A stretch of 64,000 bases of DNA from positions 47,157,678-47,221,677 of the forward strand of contig CM049307.1 in assembly GCA_026874595.1 (NCBI GenBank), written 5' to 3'. The stretch is from Sipunculus nudus (Eukaryota; Annelida; Sipuncula; Golfingiida; Sipunculidae). Both the position numbers and the translations under genes were made by a program. This document shows, in pieces, positions 63,768-64,000 of the stretch. A model generated the notes under the pieces. The model ran no database searches and was not told the DNA's origin. It was given only the letters and a program-made list of their open reading frames with translations. Position 1 is the stretch's first letter; the number at the start of each line of letters is the position of its first letter.

Positions 63768-64000
63768 CTATGGTTAAAAAAAGAGAGAGAATCAATACAT
63801 TAATTTTCATTTTAAAACATATAAATCTTGTTATGTTATGTATGCGATGTTATATACGAAACACATAAATCGTGAAGAAAGTTTTTAGATAAAATTCAGT
63901 GATAAATACAGCCAGCAGCTTTATATAACAACAGTTCATGATGTCAGCTGGTCTGCTGTATCTGTCACATACACCATATATATGAAAGGACACAAATAGT

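Overview
This window looks like AT-rich nuclear DNA from an invertebrate animal, probably a mollusc. The clues are canonical GT-AG introns of roughly 0.3 to 6 kb, abundant microsatellites, tRNA-derived SINEs, small inverted-repeat transposons, and tandem elements carrying CGGACGGACGGAC or CGGGGGCA ends of the kind I associate with mollusc genomes. The species assignment is inference only.

Nearly all the supportable coding content belongs to ONE gene on the minus strand. It runs from the right edge (upstream) to about position 700 and continues out of the window on both sides. I reconstructed 63 consecutive exons (e1 to e63, numbered in transcript order). Every junction is phase-compatible. 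Together they total 11,226 nt, or 3,742 codons without a stop. The product is the first half of an ABC subfamily A full transporter. It comprises a giant first extracellular domain (ECD1, e1-e53), five membrane segments of TMD1 (e54-e57), a linker (e58), and the complete first nucleotide-binding domain NBD1 (e59-e63). The size of ECD1 points to the ABCA12/ABCA13 clade. The signal-anchor helix TM1, the start codon, the regulatory linker, TMD2 and NBD2 lie outside the window.

The striking feature is how ECD1 is built. From e1 to e46 the exons repeat as a four-exon module: A (about 200 nt, phase 0-0, with two cysteines), B (about 190-290 nt, phase 0-2), C (about 116-152 nt, phase 2-1) and D (about 95-134 nt, phase 1-0). 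Each module encodes about 220 residues. About thirteen modules are visible, plus a partial one at the right edge. Exceptions are informative. e14 (874 nt) is a fused C-D-A-B-C-D block without introns. The e38-e41 region contains a shortened D and an A/B hybrid. e47-e53 depart from the module and match the conserved membrane-proximal part of ABCA ectodomains.

Layout on the plus strand: 1-700 intron with a SINE; 700-3,445 NBD1; 3,446-9,325 a 5.9-kb intron full of repeats; 9,326-13,329 TMD1 and the membrane-proximal ectodomain; 14,121-19,188 conserved ECD1 end; 21,408-63,767 the repeated module array. Introns carry a Harbinger-like MITE family (4 copies), a TA-flanked 1.4-kb terminal-inverted-repeat element, a GGTGGTC-rich TA-flanked MITE family, several tandem arrays, and a cluster of ATGCAAAT octamers. 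Where an intron is not given its own entry or a note in the exon entry, I saw nothing in it beyond AT-rich sequence.
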